A DNA stretch of 64,000 bases, taken from contig NZ_QQSV01000004.1 of the NCBI RefSeq assembly GCF_003351145.1, forward strand, positions 62,001-126,000, given 5' to 3'. The DNA comes from Meiothermus sp. QL-1. GTDB lineage: Bacteria; Deinococcota; Deinococci; Deinococcales; Thermaceae. A model generated the notes under the pieces. That model ran no database searches and had not been told where the DNA came from. It worked only from the letters and a program-made list of their open reading frames with translations. This document shows positions 16,236-25,361 of the stretch, piece by piece. Made by a program: the position numbers and the translations under genes. Position 1 is the stretch's first letter. Each line of letters begins with the position of its first letter.

Positions 16236-17285
16236 CTACACAGCTGGGTTCTCTGGGCGGGCCTCGCGGTAAGGGTCGCCCAGGTGCACCTTGGGCAGAG
16301 GGGTGGCGGCGATGATTTTTCGCACCACCTCCTCCAGCTTCACCTCGTCGGCCAGGGCCTCGTAGGAGAGAATCACCCGGTGGCGCAGCACCTCCGGGGC
16401 CAGGTCGCGCACATCTTCGGGCAGGGCATACTCCCGGCCGCGCACGATGGCCAGGGCCTTGGCCCCCAGGATCAGGTTGACGCTGGCCCGGGGGCTGCCC
16501 CCGTAGCTGATGTACTTCTTGAGGGCCGCAAGCCCCACCTCACCTGGGTCGCGGGTAGCCCGGGTCAGGCGCACGGCGTACTCGGTGACCGCCGGATGCA
16601 CGTGCACCTGGTCGGCCATAGCCTGAAGGGCCCTGAGGTCTTCGGCGCTCATCACCTCCCGCACCGGCTCGAACCTGGAGGAGACCCGCTCCACCACGGT
16701 CATCTCCTCGTAAAAGGCCGGGTAGTCGAGCCAGACTTTGAACATAAAGCGGTCCACCTGGGCCTCGGGCAAAAAGTAGGTCCCCTCCGACTCGATGGGG
16801 TTCTGCGTAGCCAGCACCAAAAAGGGGTCGGGCAGCTTGTAGGTCTCGTGCCCGATGGTCACCTGCCGCTCCTGCATGGCCTCCAGCAGGGCAGACTGAA
16901 TCTTGGCCGGGGCGCGGTTGATCTCATCGGCCAGAATCAGGTTGGCGAAGATGGGCCCCAGCTCCACCTCGAAGCGGGCCTCCCTGGGGTTGTAGATGCG
17001 GGTGCCCACAAGGTCGGCCGGCACCAGGTCGGGGGTGAACTGGATGCGCTTGAAGCTGGCGCCGATGGCCTCGGCCAAGGTCTTGACCGCCAGGGTCTTG
17101 GCCAGGCCCGGCACCCCTTCGATGAGGATGTGACCCCGGGCCAAGAGGGCCACCAGCATCCGCTCCAGCATCAGGTCCTGGCCTACGATGACCTTTTTGA
17201 CCTCTAGAAGGAGGGTGCGCAGCCTGGCTGCGGCATCCAGAACGGCTTGGGGCTCGAGGAGGGTTTTCTGCTGCTCCATGTTCAA
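16236..17285 (-). CDS. MoxR-family AAA+ ATPase
   Basis: 349 residues. Walker A GVPGLAKTL, Walker B ILADEINRAP, sensor 1 ATQNPIESEGTY and the MoxR insert/sensor 2 region (ISYGGSPRASVNL) are all present. MoxR ATPases remodel or mature partner proteins with VWA helpers. Second gene of the operon, 3 nt before the DUF58 gene. Confidence 0.92.
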   Translation of the reverse strand: MNMEQQKTLLEPQAVLDAAARLRTLLLEVKKVIVGQDLMLERMLVALLARGHILIEGVPGLAKTLAVKTLAEAIGASFKRIQFTPDLVPADLVGTRIYNPREARFEVELGPIFANLILADEINRAPAKIQSALLEAMQERQVTIGHETYKLPDPFLVLATQNPIESEGTYFLPEAQVDRFMFKVWLDYPAFYEEMTVVERVSSRFEPVREVMSAEDLRALQAMADQVHVHPAVTEYAVRLTRATRDPGEVGLAALKKYISYGGSPRASVNLILGAKALAIVRGREYALPEDVRDLAPEVLRHRVILSYEALADEVKLEEVVRKIIAATPLPKVHLGDPYREARPENPAV

Positions 17286-17291
17286 CCTCAG

Positions 17292-17687
17292 CTAGATGCT
17301 GGAATCGGGCCCCCGCTCGGGCGGAAGAGGGCTGGGGGGCGGCGGGGTCCTGGGGTCTAGGGGGATGAGCTCGGGCGGGTCGCCGAACGGGCCGGGCCCT
17401 GGCAGCTCAAAGCGATAAAGCTGGCCGTCCTGGTAAATAAGGAGGGGGCACTCCTCGCCTTCCTGTGGCGGCCCGGCGCCTGGACCGCCAGGACCCGGAA
17501 GGGGGATGAGCTCCCGGGCATCCGGGGTGGGCGGCAGGGGCTGCTGCGGGTCGAACTGCACCCTCGTCCAGGAGGCCTGTGGCGCCGCGGACGGGGCCAT
17601 CCAGCGGCCCAGGGCAAAGCCCACCGAAAGCAACAAAAGACTGAGGCCCACCGGCCCCCACCTGCGGTCCAACCCCTTGGGTCCCAT
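17292..17687 (-). CDS. Membrane-anchored proline-rich protein, unknown function
   Basis: 131 residues. One N-terminal span (GPVGLSLLLLSVGFALGRWM) is followed by an extracytoplasmic region unusually rich in Pro, Gly and acidic residues, with two copies of the phrase ELIPL followed by Pro-rich runs. First gene of the moxR operon, and a possible client or scaffold for it. No family recognised. Confidence 0.6.
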   Translation of the reverse strand: MGPKGLDRRWGPVGLSLLLLSVGFALGRWMAPSAAPQASWTRVQFDPQQPLPPTPDARELIPLPGPGGPGAGPPQEGEECPLLIYQDGQLYRFELPGPGPFGDPPELIPLDPRTPPPPSPLPPERGPDSSI

Positions 17688-17737
17688 ACTTTACTTTATG
17701 GCGGGCTGCTGGGTTAAGTCTGAGAAGGGCCCCACTT

Positions 17738-18625
17738 TTAGCGAATCTCCACCCCCGACCACCTCTCCAAAAGCTGCGCTACTGCGGTGTGGTCCACCTC
17801 GCTCGAGCCCACCTCGCGCTTGGCCACCTCAAAGAACTCCCGCACCTGCCGAAGCAGCGGAGCCGGGGTGCCCGCAGCCTCGATTACCTTGCTGGCAATC
17901 CCCAGGTCCTTGGCCAAAAGCCCTAGGGCGAAGGTGTTGGGAAACTCGCGGGAGAGCACCCGCTGGCCAAACAGGTTCTCGCTCACATTAGAGCGGCCGG
18001 AGGAGGCGTTGATCACCTCCAGCGCCAGCCGGGCCTCCACCCCCTGCTTCACCAGGGCCACCATCCCCTCGCTCAAGGCCCAGAGGTTCACCGCCAAAAG
18101 CGCGTTGTTGATGGCCTTGACCGCGTGGCCGGCCCCTACGGGCCCCACGTGCACAATCTTGGAGGCGTATACCGCCATCACCGGCTGGGCACGGGCGAAG
18201 TCCTCGGGCCGCCCCCCCACCATCACTGTGGCCCGGCCCTCCACCGCCCCCGCCACCCCCCCCGAGAGGCAGGCGTCCAGATAGGCCACGCCCTTTTCCT
18301 CGAGCATCGCCGCAGTCTTTCGGGCCAGCTCCGGCTCGCCCGAGGTGTGGTCCACCCAGAGGGTCCCCGGGCGCAGGTAGGGCAGGAGCCTCAGGGCCAG
18401 CTCGTGCACCTCGTGGGAGGTGGGCAAGCAGGTGAAGAGCATCTCGGCCTGGGCCACCTCGGGCAGCTCCACCGGTCTGGAGCCAAAAGCCTCTGCGTGG
18501 GCCTGGGCCTTAGCAAAGGTGCGGTTCCAGACCAGGGTCTCGAAGCGGCGGGCCAGGTGCCCGGCCAGCGGGTAGCCCATGGCCCCCAGCCCAACGAAGG
18601 CCAGCTTAGGTGCTCGCTCGCCCAT
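17738..18625 (-). CDS. NAD(P)-dependent 3-hydroxyisobutyrate dehydrogenase-family enzyme
   Basis: About 295 residues: N-terminal Rossmann motif FVGLGAMGYPLAGHL, substrate block DACLSGGVAGAVEG, and catalytic Lys in GAGHAVKAINNALLA. The C-terminal helical domain carries GRSNVSEN and LLAKDLGIA. The family oxidises beta-hydroxyacids such as 3-hydroxyisobutyrate, tartronate semialdehyde or glyoxylate; the sequence does not decide between them. I chose the ATG at 18623-18625 since TATGAT sits exactly 7 nt upstream; earlier ATGs are open. Confidence 0.82.
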   Translation of the reverse strand: MGERAPKLAFVGLGAMGYPLAGHLARRFETLVWNRTFAKAQAHAEAFGSRPVELPEVAQAEMLFTCLPTSHEVHELALRLLPYLRPGTLWVDHTSGEPELARKTAAMLEEKGVAYLDACLSGGVAGAVEGRATVMVGGRPEDFARAQPVMAVYASKIVHVGPVGAGHAVKAINNALLAVNLWALSEGMVALVKQGVEARLALEVINASSGRSNVSENLFGQRVLSREFPNTFALGLLAKDLGIASKVIEAAGTPAPLLRQVREFFEVAKREVGSSEVDHTAVAQLLERWSGVEIR

Positions 18626-18632
18626 ACCCCCT

Positions 18633-18638
18633 ATCATA
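18633..18638 (-). promoter_or_regulatory. Leaderless -10 box for the dehydrogenase gene
   Basis: TATGAT on the minus strand with 7 nt to the chosen ATG. Confidence 0.5.
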
Positions 18639-18828
18639 TAGGGCCCTCGGCGCGTTATTGGGAGCGTTACAACCCCGGGGCTCCGCCCCTTTTCCTGGTA
18701 ATGGCAAACCGGCAAGGCCCCCGCCGAAGGGCCAGGAAAGATAACGCCCTCTTTACGGAAAACCCGCCGGGAAGGACAAAAGTTCCCCTATCCTGGGGCT
18801 AGCTTGCATGGCTAAGGAGGACGCCTGG

Positions 18829-21177
18829 ATGAAGTTGAGTCGCCTTTTGGTCGGTGCGGCCCTGCTGCTGGCGGGCTGTCCTCAGACCCCCCCGCCACCC
18901 CCCCCGGCCCAGCTCGAGCCCCCCCGCAACCTCATCGCCTGGGCCGCCTCACCCACCCAGGTCAGGCTTTCCTGGAGGCCCCCCACCGGGCTGAGCAACC
19001 CCAGCTTCGAGATCGAGCGCAGGGTGGGTGGAGGCCCCTTCGAGCCGGTCGCCAGCAGCCTGAGCGCCGCCGAGTACACCGACACACAGGCTGCAGGGGG
19101 CAAGACCCTGGTCTACCGGGTGCGCACCAAAACCGCCCAGGGCCAAAGCGCCTGGGTGGAGTCCAACCCGGTGCCGGTGCCCATGGGCTGCTCTAACCAC
19201 CCCGACAACGGCCCAGCCCATATGGTGGGCTGCTTCAGCCCGGTGGTGGACAACTGGCCCCTGGTGGCCACCTACATCGCCCTCCTGCCCAACGGCAAGG
19301 TGGTGGCCTGGTACGCCTCGGACGACATTGGGCGCTACCGCGAAAACATCGATGTTCACCAGAGCAATGACCCCCGCAACGCCCCCCCCGCCCAGGAAGA
19401 CGGCACCATGGTGACCATCTGGGACCCCGCGAGCGGAAGCTTTGAGGACGCCAGCTTCGGCAACGGCAGCCAACGCGGCGTCTCGGGCCAGCCCAAGGGC
19501 ACCGACCTCTTCTGCGCCGGCTACACCGTGCTCGAAGATGGGCGGTTCTTCACCGCAGGGGGCAACCTGGGGCTCGAGTGGGGCAGCCTGCGCACCAATA
19601 TCCTCGACCCCAGGACCAGGAGCTGGACCGAGGGCCCCGACATGTGGTGGGGCCGCTGGTACCCCACCGTGACCAAACTCCCCAACGGCGAGCTGCTGAT
19701 CACCGGCGGCACCGCCAAGCCCAGGCCAGATTTCGTGGAGGGCTCGCCGAATACCCCCGACAACCCCTGCCGCACCCCTTCTGGCTCATGCCCCCCGGGG
19801 CTGGCCCAGGGCCTGCCCGGTGGGCTGGACAAAGGCGTCCGCACCCAAAACGCCCGCGGAACCGCCCACAACAACGCTTTCGAGATATACAACCCCGACA
19901 CCAACACCCTGAGGATGCTGGAGGCCACCGCTGCGAGCGTAGCCTCCTTCGAGCACTACTACCCCTGGTGGCACGTCATTCCCAATGGCCTGGCCTTCCT
20001 CACCGGGGCGGGGGTGCACAAAGGGATCCTAGACTGGCAGGCCGGGCAGTGGGTGGGCCTCTGGCGGTCCTATCCCCCCTCCGGGGGCTATTCCACGGTC
20101 CCCTACGATGCCCACCGGATCTACGGCAGCTCGGTTATGTACGAGCCGGGCAAGGTGCTGGTCATAGGGGGAGGATACGCAGCCGACACCTACGACCCGC
20201 AAGGCACCCTGGAGATTTTCGCCCTCAACAACTGGGAAAACGGCCACACTACCCTGCACCTCGAGGCGAGCCTCAACCCCACCAGCCCCCCTACCATGAA
20301 ACCCGGCCCCAAGATGCGCTACCGCCGCACCCACCTGGACGCCACCCTGCTCCCCAACGGCGAGATATTCGTGAACGGGGGACAGCAGGACGGCGGTGAG
20401 GAGACCACCTCCATCCCCGGCTACAGGCCCGATGGCTTCCCCAACCAGCGCCCGGCCCTGACCGGGGCACTGGCCCGGGAGTGGTGGCCCAAGACGGTCA
20501 ACCCGGCCACGGTCTTCAACATCGACCTGGCCGTCTATAGAAGCGAGATCTGGAAACCGGGCCCCGAGAACGGCGGCACCGGCCGGTTCGTCCTGGGCCC
20601 CCGGGCCCAGCGGCCCCGCATCTACCACTCGGCCGCCCTCCTCCTGCCCGACGCCACCGTGCTCACGGTGGGGGGCGGCGGGTGCGGGCTTTGCGCGGGC
20701 AACTTCGAGACCGGCGGACGCGACGAGGGCTACTACGGCCGTTGGTACGGCCAGCCCGAGAAAATCAACCAGAAAAACCACGAGATCTACTACCCGGCCT
20801 ACCTCTTCAAGGAGGATGGCAGCCTGGCCCCCAGGCCCATCATCACCCGGCTGGAGGGGCTGGCCCCCGACGCCGACTACCCCACCTTGGCCTACAACCA
20901 GTCCTTCACCGTGCACTGGAGCCACCCCGACCCCGCCCGCTCCATCCAACGGGTCACCTTCCTGGCCCTAGGGGCCCCCACCCACGGCTTCGACCAGAAC
21001 CAGCGCTTCTTGCAGCTGGACTTCCAGCAAAGCGGCTACACCCTGACCGTGCGGGCCCCCTACGATAGGCAGTACGGCGGCCTCGCTCGCAACATCGCCC
21101 CCCCAGGCTTCTACATGCTCTTCCTGCTCGACGACAAGGGGGTGCCCTCGGTGGCCAAGATTCTCCGCATCCGCTAG
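18829..21177 (+). CDS. Secreted lipoprotein, glyoxal/galactose oxidase-like copper-radical enzyme
   Basis: 782 residues. The lipoprotein signal MKLSRLLVGAALLLAGC has its Cys at residue 17, so the protein is membrane-tethered outside the cell. A fibronectin-III-like domain (about 30-115) precedes kelch-type repeats (WDPASG, GGNLG, TVTKLPNGELLITGG) and a DUF1929 C-terminus. Glyoxal oxidase features are present: TDLFCAGYTVLEDGR holds the likely Cys of the Tyr-Cys cofactor, RIYHSAALLLPDATVL a Tyr-His pair, and APTHGFDQNQRFLQL the last copper His. Predicted to make hydrogen peroxide from aldehydes or sugars. ATG chosen for AAGGAGG 9 nt upstream. Confidence 0.78.
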   Translation: MKLSRLLVGAALLLAGCPQTPPPPPPAQLEPPRNLIAWAASPTQVRLSWRPPTGLSNPSFEIERRVGGGPFEPVASSLSAAEYTDTQAAGGKTLVYRVRTKTAQGQSAWVESNPVPVPMGCSNHPDNGPAHMVGCFSPVVDNWPLVATYIALLPNGKVVAWYASDDIGRYRENIDVHQSNDPRNAPPAQEDGTMVTIWDPASGSFEDASFGNGSQRGVSGQPKGTDLFCAGYTVLEDGRFFTAGGNLGLEWGSLRTNILDPRTRSWTEGPDMWWGRWYPTVTKLPNGELLITGGTAKPRPDFVEGSPNTPDNPCRTPSGSCPPGLAQGLPGGLDKGVRTQNARGTAHNNAFEIYNPDTNTLRMLEATAASVASFEHYYPWWHVIPNGLAFLTGAGVHKGILDWQAGQWVGLWRSYPPSGGYSTVPYDAHRIYGSSVMYEPGKVLVIGGGYAADTYDPQGTLEIFALNNWENGHTTLHLEASLNPTSPPTMKPGPKMRYRRTHLDATLLPNGEIFVNGGQQDGGEETTSIPGYRPDGFPNQRPALTGALAREWWPKTVNPATVFNIDLAVYRSEIWKPGPENGGTGRFVLGPRAQRPRIYHSAALLLPDATVLTVGGGGCGLCAGNFETGGRDEGYYGRWYGQPEKINQKNHEIYYPAYLFKEDGSLAPRPIITRLEGLAPDADYPTLAYNQSFTVHWSHPDPARSIQRVTFLALGAPTHGFDQNQRFLQLDFQQSGYTLTVRAPYDRQYGGLARNIAPPGFYMLFLLDDKGVPSVAKILRIR

Positions 21178-21692
21178 CGCAGCAAGGCCGCCAGCAGAAG
21201 TCCAACGGCCAGGGTTCCCGCGAAGGCCACCCCCAGCGCCAGCCAAGCCCGGCCGGGCCCAAGCGGCCCCAGGGTGGCCTGGGTCGCCAGGTAGGCGAGG
21301 TAAGCGTTGGCCCCCAAAGCCGCCAGGGCCAGCAGGGGCAGCAAGGGGATGCCCACCAGGCTCAGCGCCAGAAGAAGGCCCAGCAGGGAGAAGAGCAGGT
21401 TGAGGGGGGCCCAGAACAGAGCAAAGCGGTAGGCCAGGTGGTCCAGGCTGCCCTGGCTGCCCCCTACGCGGTGGACCAGGTAGGCGAAGACCCAGAAGCC
21501 CAGCACGTTGCCCGCCACCCCGCTCAAAAAGCCCCCCGAGCCCAGGCTGAAAAGCCCCCCCACCGCCGCCGCAGCCAGCACGTAGAGCGAGGCTTCCAAG
21601 AAGCTTCCCCTTTTTGAGGCAAAGGCGGCCACGCTGGGCCGGGTCAGCACCTCCAAGCTCTGGGCCAGCATGGCGCCTAGGGTTCCGGTCAT
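21174..21692 (-). CDS. YIP1-family membrane protein
   Basis: 172 residues with about five hydrophobic helices. The start (LTRPSVAAFASKRGSFLEASLYVL) and the small-residue-rich spans match bacterial YIP1-domain proteins of unknown role. Its stop overlaps that of the glyoxal-oxidase-like gene by 4 nt, on the opposite strand. Confidence 0.65.
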   Translation of the reverse strand: MTGTLGAMLAQSLEVLTRPSVAAFASKRGSFLEASLYVLAAAAVGGLFSLGSGGFLSGVAGNVLGFWVFAYLVHRVGGSQGSLDHLAYRFALFWAPLNLLFSLLGLLLALSLVGIPLLPLLALAALGANAYLAYLATQATLGPLGPGRAWLALGVAFAGTLAVGLLLAALLR

Positions 21693-21754
21693 CTCCCGAC
21701 CAGTCTACCGCGTTCTCTCATGGGCTTTTCAGGCACTGCCCCATAACCCTCCCA

Positions 21755-21760
21755 TAGATT
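21755..21760 (+). promoter_or_regulatory. Leaderless -10 box for the YibE/F gene
   Basis: TAGATT with 6 nt to the ATG and no ribosome binding site. Confidence 0.5.
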
Positions 21761-21766
21761 GGTGCC

Positions 21767-22789
21767 ATGCGCTTTCTAGCCCTGCTCATCCTCTTCCTAC
21801 CGGTCTGGGCCCAAGAGCCCTCCGCCCCCGAGGCCTACACGGTGGCCCGCATCGTGGCCCTGGGCCCGCACACCGCCACCGTGGAGATAGGAGGCGAGCG
21901 AAAGGAGGCTGAGCTGCCCACCGAGTTCGCCGGCTTCCACGTGGGCCAGCGGGTGGTGGTCTACCAGGCCGGCGGAAGGGCCTACATCGCCGAACCCTAC
22001 CGCATCCCCTACCTGTGGGGCCTCCTGGGGCTCTTCGCCCTGGTCACCCTTACCCTGGGGCGGGGCAAGGGGCTGCGGGGGCTTTTGGGCACCGCCGCCA
22101 GCATGGGGGTGCTGGCTTTTTTCGTGGTGCCGCAGATCTCCTCCGGCAACAACCCCCTTCTGGTCACCTTCGTGGGGGCCTTCGGCATCCTGGCCCTCTC
22201 GATCTACTTCGTGCACGGGGTGAACCGCAAGACCACCGCGGCCCTTATTGGCACCACTCTGGCCACCATAGTGGCCCTGGTGCTCGCCTCGCTCCTCACT
22301 GAGTGGATGCAGTTCACCGGCCTCACCTCCGAGGAGACCTTCCTAGCACGCTTCCAGCTCGGGGGCCAGCTCGATTTGGTGGCCCTGTACCTGGCCGGGG
22401 TGGTGGTGGGGGCTTTGGGGGCCCTGAACGACGTGACCGTAACCCAGGCCGCGGTGGTGCAGGCCCTGGTCCAGGCCAACCCCCGCTACGGCCTGCGCGA
22501 GCTGTACAACCGGGGCATGACGGTGGGCTTCGACCACATCGGCAGCCTGGTCAACACCCTGGTGCTGGCCTACGCTGCAGGCAGCCTGCCCTTGCTGCTC
22601 CTCATCAGCAGAAGCGACGTGCCGCTTTACCTGCTGGTGAACAACGAGACCTTCGCCGCAGAGATCGTGACCATGCTGGTGGGCTCGCTGGCGCTGGTGC
22701 TGGCCGTACCCCTCACCACTTTGGTCGCGGCCTGGCTTTTGCGGGGGCGGAGGCTCGACTACATCGACCGGCGCTGGCCTGAAGCCTAG
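21767..22789 (+). CDS. YibE/F-family membrane protein
   Basis: 340 residues. Signal peptide MRFLALLILFLPVWAQ, a small beta-rich extracytoplasmic domain (residues about 25-75), then seven or eight spans. The conserved GALNDVTVTQAA and GFDHIGSLVNTLVLAYAG-like block identify YibE/F. Role unknown; some members are suspected transporters. Confidence 0.82.
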   Translation: MRFLALLILFLPVWAQEPSAPEAYTVARIVALGPHTATVEIGGERKEAELPTEFAGFHVGQRVVVYQAGGRAYIAEPYRIPYLWGLLGLFALVTLTLGRGKGLRGLLGTAASMGVLAFFVVPQISSGNNPLLVTFVGAFGILALSIYFVHGVNRKTTAALIGTTLATIVALVLASLLTEWMQFTGLTSEETFLARFQLGGQLDLVALYLAGVVVGALGALNDVTVTQAAVVQALVQANPRYGLRELYNRGMTVGFDHIGSLVNTLVLAYAAGSLPLLLLISRSDVPLYLLVNNETFAAEIVTMLVGSLALVLAVPLTTLVAAWLLRGRRLDYIDRRWPEA

Positions 22790-22809
22790 GGGCGGGGAAT
22801 AATGGAGCC

Positions 22810-23564
<755 letters not shown>

Positions 23565-23568
<4 letters not shown>

Positions 23569-25331
23569 CGCCTGTAGATTCGGCGCTCGGCCTCGATGGC
23601 CTGCAGGACCTCCTGGATCTCCCGGGTAAGGGCGCGGATCTCATCCAACTCGGTGGTGTTCTTTAGCTGGCTTTTTAGACGGTCTAAGCGCATCTCGTAG
23701 TAGACCTCACGCACCCGGGCCAGGGCCACCGCCAGGTGGGCCTCCAGGCTATCCCGCTCGAGGCTAGGGCTCTTCATGAGCACATCCATCAGCCGGGCCC
23801 CCTCCCCCCGCTGCTCGAAGTAGCGCAGAATGCGCCCCTTGCCCCGCTGCTCGCGGCAGACCCGCACGAACTCAGCCAGGAGGCTGCCCTCGGGCGGCCA
23901 GGTGTGGTCTTCTACATACTGCACCCAGTCTAAGAACTCCTCCTCTGGCACCCCGTACAGAAGCGCAATCACGTCCAGCTCGCGCAGCAGGCGCTTCTCG
24001 GTTAGGTCGGGGCGGCTCAGGCCCAAAGGCACCCCCCCAGGCGGGGTGGCCCGGCCCCGGCGGGCCTGGGCCAGGTAGTCCTCCAGGGCGCGGGGGGTGA
24101 GCCCCAGGGCGCTGATGACCTTGGCCTTTAGCCTCTCGGCCACCCGGTCAAAGGGCTCGGGCGACAAAAGGCGCGGCCGGAGAGCCTCGAGCACCTTCTG
24201 CTTGTGCTCGGGGCGGCGCAGGTCCAGCCCGGCCGCGGCCTGCTCGAAGCGGTAGTCCACCTCAGAGACTGCCTCGGCCAGGGCCTTCTCAAAAAGCGCC
24301 CGCCCTTGCTCCAACCCCAGCAGGTCGGCGGGGTCCTTACCCCCCTCCAGCTTCACCGCGTAGACCACAAAGCTGCGCGCAACCTCCAGGTCCAGGCTCT
24401 GCAGGGTGGCCCGGCGACCGGCCTCATCGGCATCGAAGGCCAGATACAGCTCAGCCACCCCGGCCCGCCGCAAAAGGTGGGCCTGCTCCCCGGAAAGCGA
24501 GGAGCCCAGCACCCCCACCGCCTCGCTAAAGCCCATCTGGTGCAGGGCTATCACGTCAAAAAGCCCTTCCACTACCACCGCTCGCTCGCGCTCGCGCAGG
24601 GTGGCGCGGGCCTGGGGGTAGCCATAGAGGAGGTGGCTCTTCTTGAAAAGGGCGGTCTCGGGGGAGTTCAGGTACTTGGGGTTATCGTCCGGCGCAAGGG
24701 CCCGGGCACTAAAGGCCACGATGCGCCCCAAGGGGTCCTGGAGGGGAAAGGTGACGCGGTGGCGGAAGCGGTCGAAATAGCGCCCCTCCCGCTCCAGGAG
24801 CACCCCTGCGGCCACCCCTTGGTCCGGGGGAATGCCGTGGTCGTGCAGGTAGCGGAGCAGTCCCTCGCGCGCAGGCGGGGCGTAGCCTAGGCCGAAGCGC
24901 TCGATGGAGGCCGGGAGCAGACCCCGGCCTTCCAGATAGGCCAGGGCCTCGCCCCCCAGGTGGCTTTTGAAGTAGGCCTGGGCCAGCTCGAGCACCCGCA
25001 GGGCCTCCTTGCGGGGGGAGGGGCGACCCCCAAAGCGGGGCAGCTCCACCCCGGCCTCCTGGGCAAGCCGCTCCAGGGCCTCGCGGAACTCCAGCCCCTC
25101 CACCCGCTGCAAAAAGGCGAAGATATCCCCCCCCGCCTTGCAGCCGAAGCAGTAGCAGAGCCCTTTGGCCTCGTCCACATAAAAGGAGGGGGTCTTCTCC
25201 TGGTGGAAGGGACAAAGCCCCTTCCAAACCCCCTTGCCGCTGGGCCTGAGCGCCACATACCGGCCCACCAGCTCGCGAATGGAGATGCGGGCGCGAATCA
25301 GCTCGATGGCCCGGGCGCTCTCGCTGTCCAT
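23565..25331 (-). CDS. dnaG: DNA primase
   Basis: 588 residues. N-terminal CHC2 zinc ribbon (C40, H43, C61, C64), then the RNA polymerase domain with Toprim motifs VVVEGLFDVIALHQ and AFDADEAGRRA, and a C-terminal helicase-interaction domain. It makes RNA primers at the replication fork. It stands alone, without rpsU or rpoD as neighbours, between a dehydrogenase and a cyclase gene. Confidence 0.95.
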
Positions 25332-25361
25332 AAACCCTCCGGCCCCAGCCGGGATGGACCC

